NCBI GenBank assembly: GCA_000437595.1
Contig: FR899900.1
Location: 200,891-214,348, forward strand
Reading direction: 5' to 3'
DNA from: Faecalibacterium sp. CAG:74
GTDB lineage: Bacteria > Bacillota > Clostridia > Christensenellales > Aristaeellaceae
Length of the DNA: 13,458 nt
Below, in pieces: positions 6,776 through 13,458 of this stretch (within the stretch, counting starts at the first letter, position 1; each line of letters starts with the position of its first letter). Both the position numbers and the translations under genes were made by a program. The notes below the pieces were generated by a model. That model was not told where the DNA came from and did not search any database. It was given only the letters and a program-made list of their open reading frames with translations.

Positions 6776-7539
6776 AGAAGGCATTCCGGTATCTGCTGCC
6801 GCTTCTCCTGCTGATGCTGCTGACGCTGCCCGCGCTGGCGGACGGCTACGAATTTGCCGACGACCTGACGGGCGAATACCTTTACCCGGCGGGCTCGGAC
6901 GAATCCACCGCGACGTACATCTACCGCTACCGCTATCCGCAATTGGCCGGCGACGACGAAATCGCTGCGATGTTCAACACAACCTATGCCTACACCGCCG
7001 ACGACACCCTTGCCTTTGAAGCGCCGATGAACGCGGGGCTGACCGACGGCGCGGCGCAGGCGACCATCATCGACGTGACGTATGAAGTCACCTGCCAGAC
7101 GGCGGATTACCTCTCGATTCTCATCACGAAGCACACAAAGCGCCCGGACAGCGAGTCCACCACCATCAGCGGGCATGTGTTCGCGCTGACGGGCAGCCGC
7201 GCGGGTGAAATTATCAGTCTGCCCTACCTGCTGGGGATTCTGACGCAGGACGGCAAGGTGGACACTTGGCTGCAAGACCGTCAGACGGCGAAGGCGGACA
7301 ATTGCGTGCGCGAGCTGGTGTGGGCGGAAATCGAGCGGATGATGAAATCCGGCGACGTGCCGTTCTATGACGGCTTGACGTTCGAGGAGCTGGAAGCCGC
7401 GTTCTATCCGGAAGAGGATTTCTATCTGGATGAAAACGGCGACCCGGTGTTCTATCTGCTGGAAAACACGGTTGCCCTGCCCGAAGCGGGCATTCTGCTT
7501 GTCCCCATCTCGCTGGAAACGCTGCTGGATGAGCTGTAA
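6772..7539 (+). CDS. Exported DUF3298 / RsiV-C-like protein
   Basis: A 255-residue secreted protein with a clear signal peptide (MKKAFRYLLPLLLLMLLTLP, likely cut after ALA at residue 23). The mature part begins with a YxYPQLAGDDEIAAMFN segment typical of DUF4163/PdaC-like N-terminal domains, in which a beta strand leads to a helix. It ends with YPEEDFYLDENGDPVFYLL...LPEAGILLVPISLETLLDEL, the DUF3298 pattern also found in the extracytoplasmic part of RsiV anti-sigma factors. There is no cytoplasmic anti-sigma segment, so it is not RsiV itself. Related domains occur in peptidoglycan-related and lysozyme-binding proteins; the ligand here is unknown. The start overlaps the reductase stop (ATGA), and AAGGGGG lies upstream, so translation is coupled. 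Confidence 0.75.
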   Translation: MKKAFRYLLPLLLLMLLTLPALADGYEFADDLTGEYLYPAGSDESTATYIYRYRYPQLAGDDEIAAMFNTTYAYTADDTLAFEAPMNAGLTDGAAQATIIDVTYEVTCQTADYLSILITKHTKRPDSESTTISGHVFALTGSRAGEIISLPYLLGILTQDGKVDTWLQDRQTAKADNCVRELVWAEIERMMKSGDVPFYDGLTFEELEAAFYPEEDFYLDENGDPVFYLLENTVALPEAGILLVPISLETLLDEL

Positions 7540-7578
7540 TGGCTGCTATCCCCTATTATTTGTGTATCAGGAGGCTTC

Positions 7579-8622
7579 ATGCTCCGCGAATTTGATTTGC
7601 AAAGGATGCACTGGGCGGACAAAACGCAGTCCATGCTCCACCAAAGGCAGATGGAAGCGTGCGAGACGCGTCTGCTGAGCTACCCAACCGAGTCGATTTT
7701 CACGCTGCAGGACGAGCGGGAGACCGAATGCTGGTGGCAATGCTCTTACGACGCGGAGGAATCGCCAAAATCGTCCGTGCTGCACACACTGCGGGAGATG
7801 CGGGCGAATGTGCTTGCGCGCCTGCCCGTGGAAGCCGCGCTGCTGACAGAGACGGAACATGCGCTGATTGTCCGGCTGATTCTCTGCGGAGGTCAGGTGC
7901 GCATCGACGGCTGGCAGGAGCTGTCCGCCGCTGAATCACTGCTGCGCCGCCTTTGGTGTACGCTGGAGGTGGACGAGCAGGACGTTCTGCTGCACCTGCC
8001 GCGGGAACTGATGACCCCGCTTTCGCTGACCCTGCGCGAGCAGCGGCATCAGGATCTGCGCAGTCGCCTGCTGTTCTTCGACACGGACACGAAGGCGGCG
8101 CTCTACCTGTCCGGGATGCTGAGCGCGAAACAGGCGCTTTCCCGACTCTACGAAAGCGTGCTGCACGATTCATACGCGAACGATGAAGCGTTGGCGCTGC
8201 GCTACTTGAAGGCGGGCAACGATTTCTACTACAACCGCGCCGGGGAGCTGTTTCTGCTGCATCCGGGGCTGGCTGACCCGGAGAAAATCCTGCGGGAAGG
8301 CGGCTTTCCGATGGGGTATCAGCCGGATTTGCCGAGCGAACGGGCGCTGATGGCGTCGCGCGACCTGCTGCCAGAGGAATTTGAGACAGACGCACAGCTT
8401 TCGGCTCTGCTGGACAGCTGCATGGGGCTGGAAACGGCGGAGGAAAGCAGCGCGCACGATTTGCGGATACTGGTCAAGCAGCATGTAACGTGGTCAGAGC
8501 TGATGGAGGTTGTGCGGGCAATGCTGCCGATTCCGCCAACGAAGGAACTGACAGCGTGCCTGCATCGCCTGTACGCCTTCACACCGCGCTGGGGAACATA
8601 CCGCGCCGCGCTGGTGCAATAA
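7579..8622 (+). CDS. Hypothetical protein, 347 residues
   Basis: I do not recognise a family. The protein has no signal peptide or transmembrane helix and is rich in Leu, Glu, Arg and Ala, with a mainly helical look, so it is probably cytosolic. It starts with a charged segment (MLREFDLQRMHWADKTQ). Local landmarks are a Trp-Trp pair in the first quarter (ECWWQC), a FFDTDTKAALYLSGM stretch near the middle, and a Tyr-rich GNDFYYNRAGELFLLHPGL segment at about residues 213-231. The frame is well supported: AGGAGG (7569-7574) precedes the ATG at normal spacing, codon composition matches its neighbours, and the gene sits 39 bases after the DUF3298-like gene and 11 bases before the pseudouridine synthase gene. 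Coexpression with them is likely, but it gives no firm clue to function. Confidence 0.8.
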   Translation: MLREFDLQRMHWADKTQSMLHQRQMEACETRLLSYPTESIFTLQDERETECWWQCSYDAEESPKSSVLHTLREMRANVLARLPVEAALLTETEHALIVRLILCGGQVRIDGWQELSAAESLLRRLWCTLEVDEQDVLLHLPRELMTPLSLTLREQRHQDLRSRLLFFDTDTKAALYLSGMLSAKQALSRLYESVLHDSYANDEALALRYLKAGNDFYYNRAGELFLLHPGLADPEKILREGGFPMGYQPDLPSERALMASRDLLPEEFETDAQLSALLDSCMGLETAEESSAHDLRILVKQHVTWSELMEVVRAMLPIPPTKELTACLHRLYAFTPRWGTYRAALVQ

Positions 8623-8633
8623 CAGGAGCTATC

Positions 8634-9500
8634 ATGAAATACACATTTCAAACCGATTCTGCGGCGGAGGGGCTGCGCATAGACGCCTGCATCCGCCGTT
8701 TTTTGCCGGAACTGCCCTCCCGCGCGGCGCAGGAGGCGTTCTCCCATCGCGACGTGAAACTCGACGGCAAGCGCGTCAAGCCGGATATGCGCGTGCACGC
8801 TGGGCAATGCGTGGAAGTATTCTGCATGGAGCAGACCGCGCCGCTGCTGGATGTCGTGTACGAGGATGCGGATGTACTGCTGGTCAACAAGCGGGCGGGC
8901 ATCAGCGTAGAGGCGGACAAAAAGGGCGGCGTGACGCTGACCGAATTGGCCGCACGGCACGTTCGTCAGCAAGCCCCCGACGCGCGCGCACCCAAGGCGT
9001 GCCATCGGCTGGACAACCAGACGTGCGGGCTGCTGATGTTCGCCAAGACGGAGAAGGCCGAGGGCATTTTGGAGCGCGCCTTCCGCGACCGCACAATGGA
9101 CAAGCGCTACATCTGCCTTGTGCGCGGAATGATGAAGCCGCCGAAAGCCACCTGCCGCGCCTACCTGCTCAAGGACGCGAAAGCCGCGCATGTCACCATC
9201 CACGACAGCGCCGTCCCCGGCGCGCGCCCGATTGTGACGGCGTATGAAACACTGGAACAGGGCGCGGTCAGCCGCGTGGAAATCCACCTGATTACAGGGC
9301 GGACGCACCAAATCCGCGCGCATATGGCGGCGCTGGGGCATCCGCTGCTGGGCGACGACGTGTACGGCGACCGCGCGTTCAATCGGCAAATGAAAATGCA
9401 GGGCAAGCTCTGCCTATGCGCGGCGCAATTGACGCTGGACACGGGCGGCGCGCTGCCGCAGCTGGACGGGCGGACGTTCCGCGTAAAGTGCCCGTTCTGA
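8634..9500 (+). CDS. RluA-family pseudouridine synthase
   Basis: A 288-residue enzyme converting uridine to pseudouridine in rRNA or tRNA. An S4-like RNA-binding domain occupies about residues 12-65 (RIDACIRRFLPELPSRAAQE...VKLDGKRV). The catalytic domain follows, with DADVLLVNKRAGISV (78-92), the active-site motif HRLDNQTCGLLMFAK (124-138; catalytic D127), and the C-terminal GRTHQIRAHM...GHPLLGDDVYG signature (222-245). The usual RLDxxTSG has Cys in place of Ser, a minor variant. The ATG at 8634 is preferred, since AGGAG (8624-8628) lies 5 bases upstream and the longer reading frame would overlap the previous gene by over 100 bases. Target RNA and position cannot be told from sequence, so I give no RluA/C/D letter. 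Confidence 0.93.
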   Translation: MKYTFQTDSAAEGLRIDACIRRFLPELPSRAAQEAFSHRDVKLDGKRVKPDMRVHAGQCVEVFCMEQTAPLLDVVYEDADVLLVNKRAGISVEADKKGGVTLTELAARHVRQQAPDARAPKACHRLDNQTCGLLMFAKTEKAEGILERAFRDRTMDKRYICLVRGMMKPPKATCRAYLLKDAKAAHVTIHDSAVPGARPIVTAYETLEQGAVSRVEIHLITGRTHQIRAHMAALGHPLLGDDVYGDRAFNRQMKMQGKLCLCAAQLTLDTGGALPQLDGRTFRVKCPF

Positions 9501-9515
9501 CAGGAGAGGTATTTT

Positions 9516-10379
9516 ATGAATTTACAAATGCCGATTCGCCTGATTGCCACCGACATGGACGGCACGCTGCTGACGGATGAACCGCTGATTCTGCCGGAAA
9601 CGGCGGATGTACTGCGCCGCGCGGCGGAAAAGGGCATCGTGCTGTCACTGGCATCGGGGCGTTTGCCGGACGACGCGAGCTTTTTTGCCGTGGACGCGAA
9701 GCTGCCAATGCACGTCATTGCGCTCAACGGCGCGGTGACGCTGGTGAAGCCGCTGGGCGACGTGCAGGAGGCGCACCACCTGCCGCAGCCGACTGTCCAT
9801 CGCATCACGGCGCGGCTGGACGAAGCAAACGTGCAGTACGCGGTGTTCGGCGTTCACGAGGTGGTTGCGTCGAACGACATGCCGCTTTCCCGCGCGCAGG
9901 TGCTCATCGGCACATTCCTGAACCGCGCGGGCGGGCGCACCGCTTTCCGCAACCAGAAGCAAGGCATCGACGCGGTGATTCAGGACTGCGTGAAGGTGGT
10001 CGTTTTCTCGCAGAATCTGCCGCTGCTGGATGATTTGCGTGCGTTCGTGCGCGATAGGTGCCCCGATGCGGACGTGACGAGCAGCTGGTGGGACAACATT
10101 GAGATTGTACCGCGCAGCGCCAGCAAGGGCAGCGCGCTTCAGGCGCTCGCGAAGTCGCTGAATATCCCGATGGACGAAGTGATGGTATTCGGCGACAGCG
10201 ACAACGATTTGAGTATGCTCAAAGCGGCGGGCGTTTCCGTCGCGATGGGCAACGCAAACGAGCGTGTGAGGGCATCCGCGCGGTTCGAGACGCTAACGAA
10301 CGATGCGCAAGGCGTGGCTGCCGCCATCCGCGCCATCGTGTTTGGCGAAGACGTGCCGGGCGTCATCCGCAAGCGGTAA
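9516..10379 (+). CDS. Cof-type HAD-IIB family hydrolase
   Basis: A 287-residue cytosolic phosphatase of the haloacid dehalogenase superfamily with a type IIB cap. Motif I is DMDGTLL (D13, D15), motif II is the Ser in LASGR (S47), motif III is K204 in SASKGSAL, and motif IV is FGDSDNDLSML (226-235), so all catalytic elements are present. Members hydrolyse sugar phosphates, FMN or other phosphometabolites; the substrate cannot be predicted. AGGAGAGG (9502-9509) is upstream of the ATG, 15 bases after the pseudouridine synthase stop. It is the last gene of the operon, and its TAA (10377-10379) directly abuts the stop of the convergent SPOR gene, with no hairpin terminator visible between them. 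Confidence 0.93.
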   Translation: MNLQMPIRLIATDMDGTLLTDEPLILPETADVLRRAAEKGIVLSLASGRLPDDASFFAVDAKLPMHVIALNGAVTLVKPLGDVQEAHHLPQPTVHRITARLDEANVQYAVFGVHEVVASNDMPLSRAQVLIGTFLNRAGGRTAFRNQKQGIDAVIQDCVKVVVFSQNLPLLDDLRAFVRDRCPDADVTSSWWDNIEIVPRSASKGSALQALAKSLNIPMDEVMVFGDSDNDLSMLKAAGVSVAMGNANERVRASARFETLTNDAQGVAAAIRAIVFGEDVPGVIRKR

Positions 10380-11213
10380 CTATGCGCCCATCCCCTGCCG
10401 AAGCGCAAGCATCCGCCCGAACAGCCCGATTCCCTCCAGTTTCAGCTGGGCGGACAGGGCTGTTTTGCTGTCCTGATTCTCCAGATTGCCCCTGATCTGC
10501 GCCCACGCGTCCGACAGCGCCAGCAGCTCCTTGATCGGCGACGGCGGATTGCGCCTGAAGCGCTCCTGCGCCGTCTGCCGCCAGAGCGTCAGCTGACCGC
10601 CCAGCGCCGTTATCTGCTCCTGCGCTTCCGTCAGCGTCAGTTCGCCCGCATCCAGCAGGGACGCGGTGTCCCGCAGCGTCCGCGCGGCTTGCAGCAGCAG
10701 CGTGAACCCCGCCTCGGCAACATCCACCTGACCTGCCATGCCTTTGAGCCGGAGCTGCAATTCCGGGCATGTCCAGCGATAGAGGTACGTTTCAATGCGC
10801 TGATTTTCGCCCAGCCGCTGCCGCACGGATGCAGCATCCGTCTCCGTGCCGTAGCAGGCAATGAACACGCGCCACTTTTCGCCGTCCTCGACAACCGCGC
10901 CCGGTGCGCCGCGGTCGGTGAGCAGTTCCGCTTTCTCCCGCGCGGCATCCTCGTTGGAGAAAACGCCGGTCTGGATGGCGTACCACGTTTCCGCCGCAAG
11001 CGTAATCTCCCGCGAGACGACTGTCTGGTCATAGGCGGCGGCAATCGGCGTGGCGGTCGGCTGCGCAATCGTCTCCGCTGTCAGGTGCGACGCGGCGTTG
11101 CGAGAGAGAGTCAGCGCACCCGCCGCAAAAATCAGCAGCGTCAGTACAATCATGCGCCCCAGCCGCCTGCGCGCCATTTGCTGCCGGTAAAGCCGCTGTT
11201 CCACGCGTCCCAT
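10380..11213 (-). CDS. SPOR-domain membrane protein
   Basis: A 277-residue protein with a basic cytoplasmic N-terminus (EQRLYRQQMARRRLGR), one transmembrane helix (about residues 21-37), a Thr/Pro/Ala linker, and a SPOR-like domain (about 75-145: ETWYAIQTGVFSNEDAARE...WRVFIACYGTETDAASV). SPOR domains bind denuded septal peptidoglycan glycan strands, so it probably localises to division or sporulation septa. The C-terminal ~130 residues are helical and not assigned. The start is set at 11213 (residue 27 of the longest frame) because GTGGAGGCG lies 6 bases upstream on the minus strand and the protein then begins with a normal anchor sequence. It is transcribed alone, divergently from the DUF6062 gene; no good promoter was recognised for it. 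In B. subtilis, CwlC-type proteins share the SPOR domain. Confidence 0.82.
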   Translation of the reverse strand: MGRVEQRLYRQQMARRRLGRMIVLTLLIFAAGALTLSRNAASHLTAETIAQPTATPIAAAYDQTVVSREITLAAETWYAIQTGVFSNEDAAREKAELLTDRGAPGAVVEDGEKWRVFIACYGTETDAASVRQRLGENQRIETYLYRWTCPELQLRLKGMAGQVDVAEAGFTLLLQAARTLRDTASLLDAGELTLTEAQEQITALGGQLTLWRQTAQERFRRNPPSPIKELLALSDAWAQIRGNLENQDSKTALSAQLKLEGIGLFGRMLALRQGMGA

Positions 11214-11275
11214 GTTCTTCGCCTCCACTTTCTTGGGTCTGGCAGACGATATGCCCGCGCGGAAGCGAAAATGAC

Positions 11276-11304
11276 TTGCGCTTTTCGGCAAAATGTGCTA
11301 CCAT
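11276..11304 (+). promoter_or_regulatory. Extended -10 promoter for the DUF6062 gene
   Basis: TTGCGC (11276-11281) and TACCAT (11299-11304) are 17 bases apart, with TGC (11296-11298) directly before the -10 box. Transcription would start near 11311. Two copies of AGCAAGAATC (11308-11317 and 11320-11329) lie at and after the expected start. The 132-base divergent gap (11214-11345) holds nothing else I can name. Confidence 0.65.
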
Positions 11305-11345
11305 AGGAGCAAGAATCGAAGCAAGAATCCACAGGAGGACAGCAC

Positions 11346-12122
11346 ATGCGATACCACATCGACACCATTCCGGTTTGGGACGCGGCGAAAATTGACGGCG
11401 AGTGCCTGCTCTGCGCCCTGCAGCGCCGGGTGGAACTGCAGCAGATTGAATATTCGCTCGGCGCGTCGGTCATGGAGCCGGACGTGCGTATTCAGGTGAA
11501 CAAAAAGGGCTTCTGCCAGCACCACCAGCGGATGCTGTTCAAGGGCGACAATCGGCTCGGCCACGCGCTGATGCTCGAATCGCACTTGACGGAGACGCGT
11601 GGCAAATTAAGCAAAGCGTTCAACGACATCCGCAAAGCCGCCAGCGGCAATTCGTCCTTTCTCGACCGTCTGTCCGGCAAAGCGCCGTCACCCGCCAAGG
11701 CGATGGAAGCCGCTGTGCAGGAGCTTGACGCGCTGTGCAGCACCTGCATCGTCTGCAACGCGATTGAGGACAACATGAACCGCTATCTGCACACATTTTT
11801 CCACCTCTACCAGAACGATTCGGAATTCCGCAAGCATTTTGCGCAGAGCAAGGGGGTCTGCCTCCCCCACGCGGTGCAGCTGCTCAAACTCGCGCCGCAG
11901 GAGCTGCCAAGCCGCGAATTATCCGCCTTTGCCGACCTCATCTGCAATCTGGAAACCGAAGCATTCGACCGCATTCAGGGCGACGTGAGCTGGTTCATCA
12001 AGAAATTCGACTACCGCTTTCAAGCCGAGCCGTGGAAGGACAGCCGCGACGCGGTGGAGCGCAGCGTCAACAAGCTGCGTGGCTGGTGCGTCGGGAAAGA
12101 GCCGAATCCGGAAGAGAAGTGA
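11346..12122 (+). CDS. DUF6062-type protein with duplicated CxxC...CxxH module
   Basis: A 258-residue, probably cytosolic protein resembling the uncharacterised DUF6062 family of clostridia, which begins with a short MxYHIDTIPVWDA segment. Two copies of a potential metal-binding module are visible: C20, C23 with C57, H60 (GECLLC ... GFCQHH), and C134, C137 with C172, H175 (CIVC ... GVCLPH). Spacing between the pairs is nearly equal (33 and 34 residues), indicating an internal duplication, each unit able to bind one zinc ion or other metal. The rest is helical, with no signal or membrane segments. AGGAGG (11333-11338) lies 7 bases before the ATG. No biochemical function is known to me for the family; the metal site is inferred from the residues. 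Confidence 0.8.
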   Translation: MRYHIDTIPVWDAAKIDGECLLCALQRRVELQQIEYSLGASVMEPDVRIQVNKKGFCQHHQRMLFKGDNRLGHALMLESHLTETRGKLSKAFNDIRKAASGNSSFLDRLSGKAPSPAKAMEAAVQELDALCSTCIVCNAIEDNMNRYLHTFFHLYQNDSEFRKHFAQSKGVCLPHAVQLLKLAPQELPSRELSAFADLICNLETEAFDRIQGDVSWFIKKFDYRFQAEPWKDSRDAVERSVNKLRGWCVGKEPNPEEK

Positions 12123-12168
12123 TATTGAAGCACTTCCGATTTTGTTAAAACAAGAGAGGAGGATTTCT

Positions 12169-13086
12169 ATGCCTGTTCCTAAATATGACGAGTTAATGAA
12201 GCCTTTGCTGATGGCAGTAAAAGACGGTCAGGTCTACAAAATCAAAGATGCCAATGCCGCATTAGCGCAGCAGTTAAATTTATCGGCAGAAGACCTCGCG
12301 GAAATGCTGCCCAGTGGCAGACAAACCGTGTATAAAAATAGGGTCGGATGGGCAAAGACCTATCTAAAAAAAGCCGGACTTCTTGACAGCCCGGCGCGCG
12401 CAACCATTGTCATTACAGAGGCTGGCAAGAAGGTTATCGCCGAGAACCCCGACAAAATCGACTCTAAATATCTGGAGAAGTTTCCATCATTTGCTCACTT
12501 TATTTCACTTTCCAATTCAGCAAATGAAAGTGATTTGACACCAATGATTTCAAGGTCGCCTGATCTTACGCCAGATGACCAGCTCGAAAATGCATATAAG
12601 CAGATAAATACGACCCTTGCTTCCGATTTATTGAGTGAAATTCTAATGATTTCGCCATATAAATTTGAGAAGTTCGTGATTGACCTTCTGTCAAAAATGG
12701 GATACGGAACTGTTGCTTACGGAAGTCACGCAACTGCCGCTTCCGGCGATGACGGCATTGATGGCGTTATCATGGAAGACAAACTCGGCTTCTCCCTGAT
12801 TTATATGCAGGCGAAAGAATGGGCACCGGACAGGGTTGTTGGTCAGCCGGAAATTCAGAACTTTGTAGGTGCGATTGCAGGAAAACATGGCGATGGACTT
12901 TTCGTAACAACAGCTACGTTCTCAAAAAAAGCGAAGGATTACGCCAATACACATCACATTATTCTGATAGACGGTGAAAAACTTGCTAATTTGATGATTG
13001 AGCACAATTTCTGCGTATCAACCCGAAAAACGTTTGAAATTAAAGAAATGGACACGGATGCCCTGAATGAATATCAAGGGGATTAA
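12169..13086 (+). CDS. mrr: Mrr-type restriction endonuclease (type IV)
   Basis: A 305-residue protein with the Mrr architecture: an N-terminal winged-helix Mrr_N domain (about residues 4-95) for DNA recognition, a variable linker, and a C-terminal PD-(D/E)xK nuclease domain (about 160-285). Catalytic residues visible are E167 (FEKFV), D198 (GDDGIDGV) and Q214-A-K216 (YMQAKEW), followed by GQPEIQNFVGAI and the TTATFSKKAKDYA / ILIDGEKLANLMIE segments typical of the family. Mrr enzymes cut DNA carrying foreign methylation. The ATG at 12169 follows GAGAGGAGG; the longer frame overlaps the preceding gene and is rejected. Base composition is strongly lower in G+C (21 of 60 bases at 12601-12660) than in its neighbours, suggesting horizontal acquisition. 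No methylase or specificity gene is beside it, as expected for type IV. Confidence 0.92.
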   Translation: MPVPKYDELMKPLLMAVKDGQVYKIKDANAALAQQLNLSAEDLAEMLPSGRQTVYKNRVGWAKTYLKKAGLLDSPARATIVITEAGKKVIAENPDKIDSKYLEKFPSFAHFISLSNSANESDLTPMISRSPDLTPDDQLENAYKQINTTLASDLLSEILMISPYKFEKFVIDLLSKMGYGTVAYGSHATAASGDDGIDGVIMEDKLGFSLIYMQAKEWAPDRVVGQPEIQNFVGAIAGKHGDGLFVTTATFSKKAKDYANTHHIILIDGEKLANLMIEHNFCVSTRKTFEIKEMDTDALNEYQGD

Positions 13087-13132
13087 CCCGCTGCAGAAAG
13101 TAAAAACTGATTAATAGCATCTTTGCATTAAC

Positions 13133-13176
13133 AAAAAGCATCCCGCCTGATTTTCTCCAGACGGGATGCTTTTGTT
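13133..13176. terminator. Bidirectional intrinsic terminator between mrr and the dCMP deaminase gene
   Basis: An inverted repeat (AAAAGCATCCCG, 13134-13145, and CGGGATGCTTTT, 13162-13173) forms a 12-base-pair stem, extended inward by CTG/CAG after one mismatch, with a short A/T-rich loop. A/T runs on both flanks give a T-tract on either strand, so it can end both mrr transcription and that of the convergent gene. The 44 bases before it (13087-13130) show no gene. Confidence 0.85.
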
Positions 13177-13458
13177 ACGGATTGATTTCCGGCGCGTTTT
13201 CCGGGTCGAAGCGCTCCAATTGAACCTTCGCTTCCTCAAAAATATCCAGCGAGAAGGAGTCCGGGTAGCCCTCCTGATACACGACACGGCGGATGCCGGC
13301 GTTGATAATCATCTTCGCGCACACGCTGCACGGCTGGTGCGTGCAGTAAAGCGTCGCGCCGTCGATGGAAACGCCAAGTTTCGCCGCCTGAATGATGGCG
13401 TTCTGCTCCGCGTGGATGGCGTAGCAGAGTTCGGCGCGCGTGCCAGACTGAATGCCGA
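13175..13458 (-). CDS. dCMP deaminase family protein (ComEB-like), N-terminus outside the window
   Basis: The minus strand carries the last ~94 residues of a zinc-dependent cytidine/deoxycytidylate deaminase, open to the window edge. The zinc site is visible: HAEQNAI with its His and catalytic Glu, then the QPCSVCAKMI cysteine pair. Downstream, AGIRRVVYQEGYPD and a helical tail ending in APEINP and TAA fit the family. dCMP deaminase converts dCMP to dUMP, feeding thymidylate synthesis; in Bacillus the homologue is called ComEB, although it is not needed for competence itself. G+C-rich codon use matches the rest of the window, not the adjacent mrr gene. The allosteric N-terminal part cannot be judged. 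Confidence 0.92.
   Translation of the reverse strand, partial: GIQSGTRAELCYAIHAEQNAIIQAAKLGVSIDGATLYCTHQPCSVCAKMIINAGIRRVVYQEGYPDSFSLDIFEEAKVQLERFDPENAPEINP

Noticed and set aside
8319..9389. 356-codon open frame on the minus strand
   Set aside because: It is opposite the hypothetical and pseudouridine synthase genes, the latter with clear catalytic motifs, so it is an antisense shadow.
12125..12151. Own promoter for mrr (TTGAAG / TAAAAC)
   Set aside because: Spacing is only 15 bases, the -10 match is weak, and the start site would fall in the ribosome site.

Overview
The window looks like a G+C-rich chromosomal segment from a spore-forming member of the Bacillota, most likely class Clostridia. 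The first four genes are the end of the spoIIIA sporulation operon. Signal peptides, AGGAGG-type ribosome binding sites, an LCP cell-wall protein, a SPOR protein and a clostridial-type flavin thioredoxin reductase fit the same assignment. Genus and species cannot be read from the sequence. Coding density is very high. Except for the mrr gene the composition is uniformly G+C-rich (for example 35 of 60 bases at 9541-9600).

Layout. (1) 1-2045: spoIIIAE (5' end outside the window), spoIIIAF, spoIIIAG and spoIIIAH, tightly coupled; AF/AG and AG/AH overlap by 4 bases (ATGA). AF and AG are unusually short. (2) 2113-2986: an SigA-type extended -10 promoter, an RseC/SoxR-reducing-type membrane protein, thioredoxin trxA and a strong intrinsic terminator. 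(3) 3041-10379: a probable seven-gene operon behind an extended -10 promoter. It encodes an exported LCP-domain protein, a membrane protein with a cytoplasmic zinc ribbon and a large outer part, a thioredoxin-reductase-like flavoprotein without recognisable NADPH motifs, an exported DUF3298-like protein, a 347-residue protein of unknown function, an RluA-family pseudouridine synthase and a Cof-type HAD phosphatase. (4) 10380-11213, minus strand: a membrane-anchored SPOR-domain protein whose stop codon directly abuts the HAD stop codon. (5) 11276-13173: a divergent promoter, a DUF6062-type protein with two copies of a CxxC...CxxH module, then an A+T-rich Mrr-type restriction endonuclease and a hairpin able to terminate both strands. 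(6) 13175-13458, minus strand: the C-terminal part of a dCMP deaminase (ComEB-like).

How the genes may work together. SpoIIIAE-AH form part of the mother-cell to forespore channel. RseC-like protein, thioredoxin and the flavoprotein could form a local thiol-redox group, the flavoprotein being a candidate ferredoxin-dependent thioredoxin reductase. The LCP, zinc-ribbon, DUF3298-like and SPOR proteins point to the cell envelope. Mrr looks like a recently acquired defence gene. I saw no RNA genes, CRISPR arrays, insertion sequences or prophage. The most unusual items are the stripped-down SpoIIIAF/SpoIIIAG pair and the reductase lacking NADPH motifs; I found no convincing wholly new multi-gene system.
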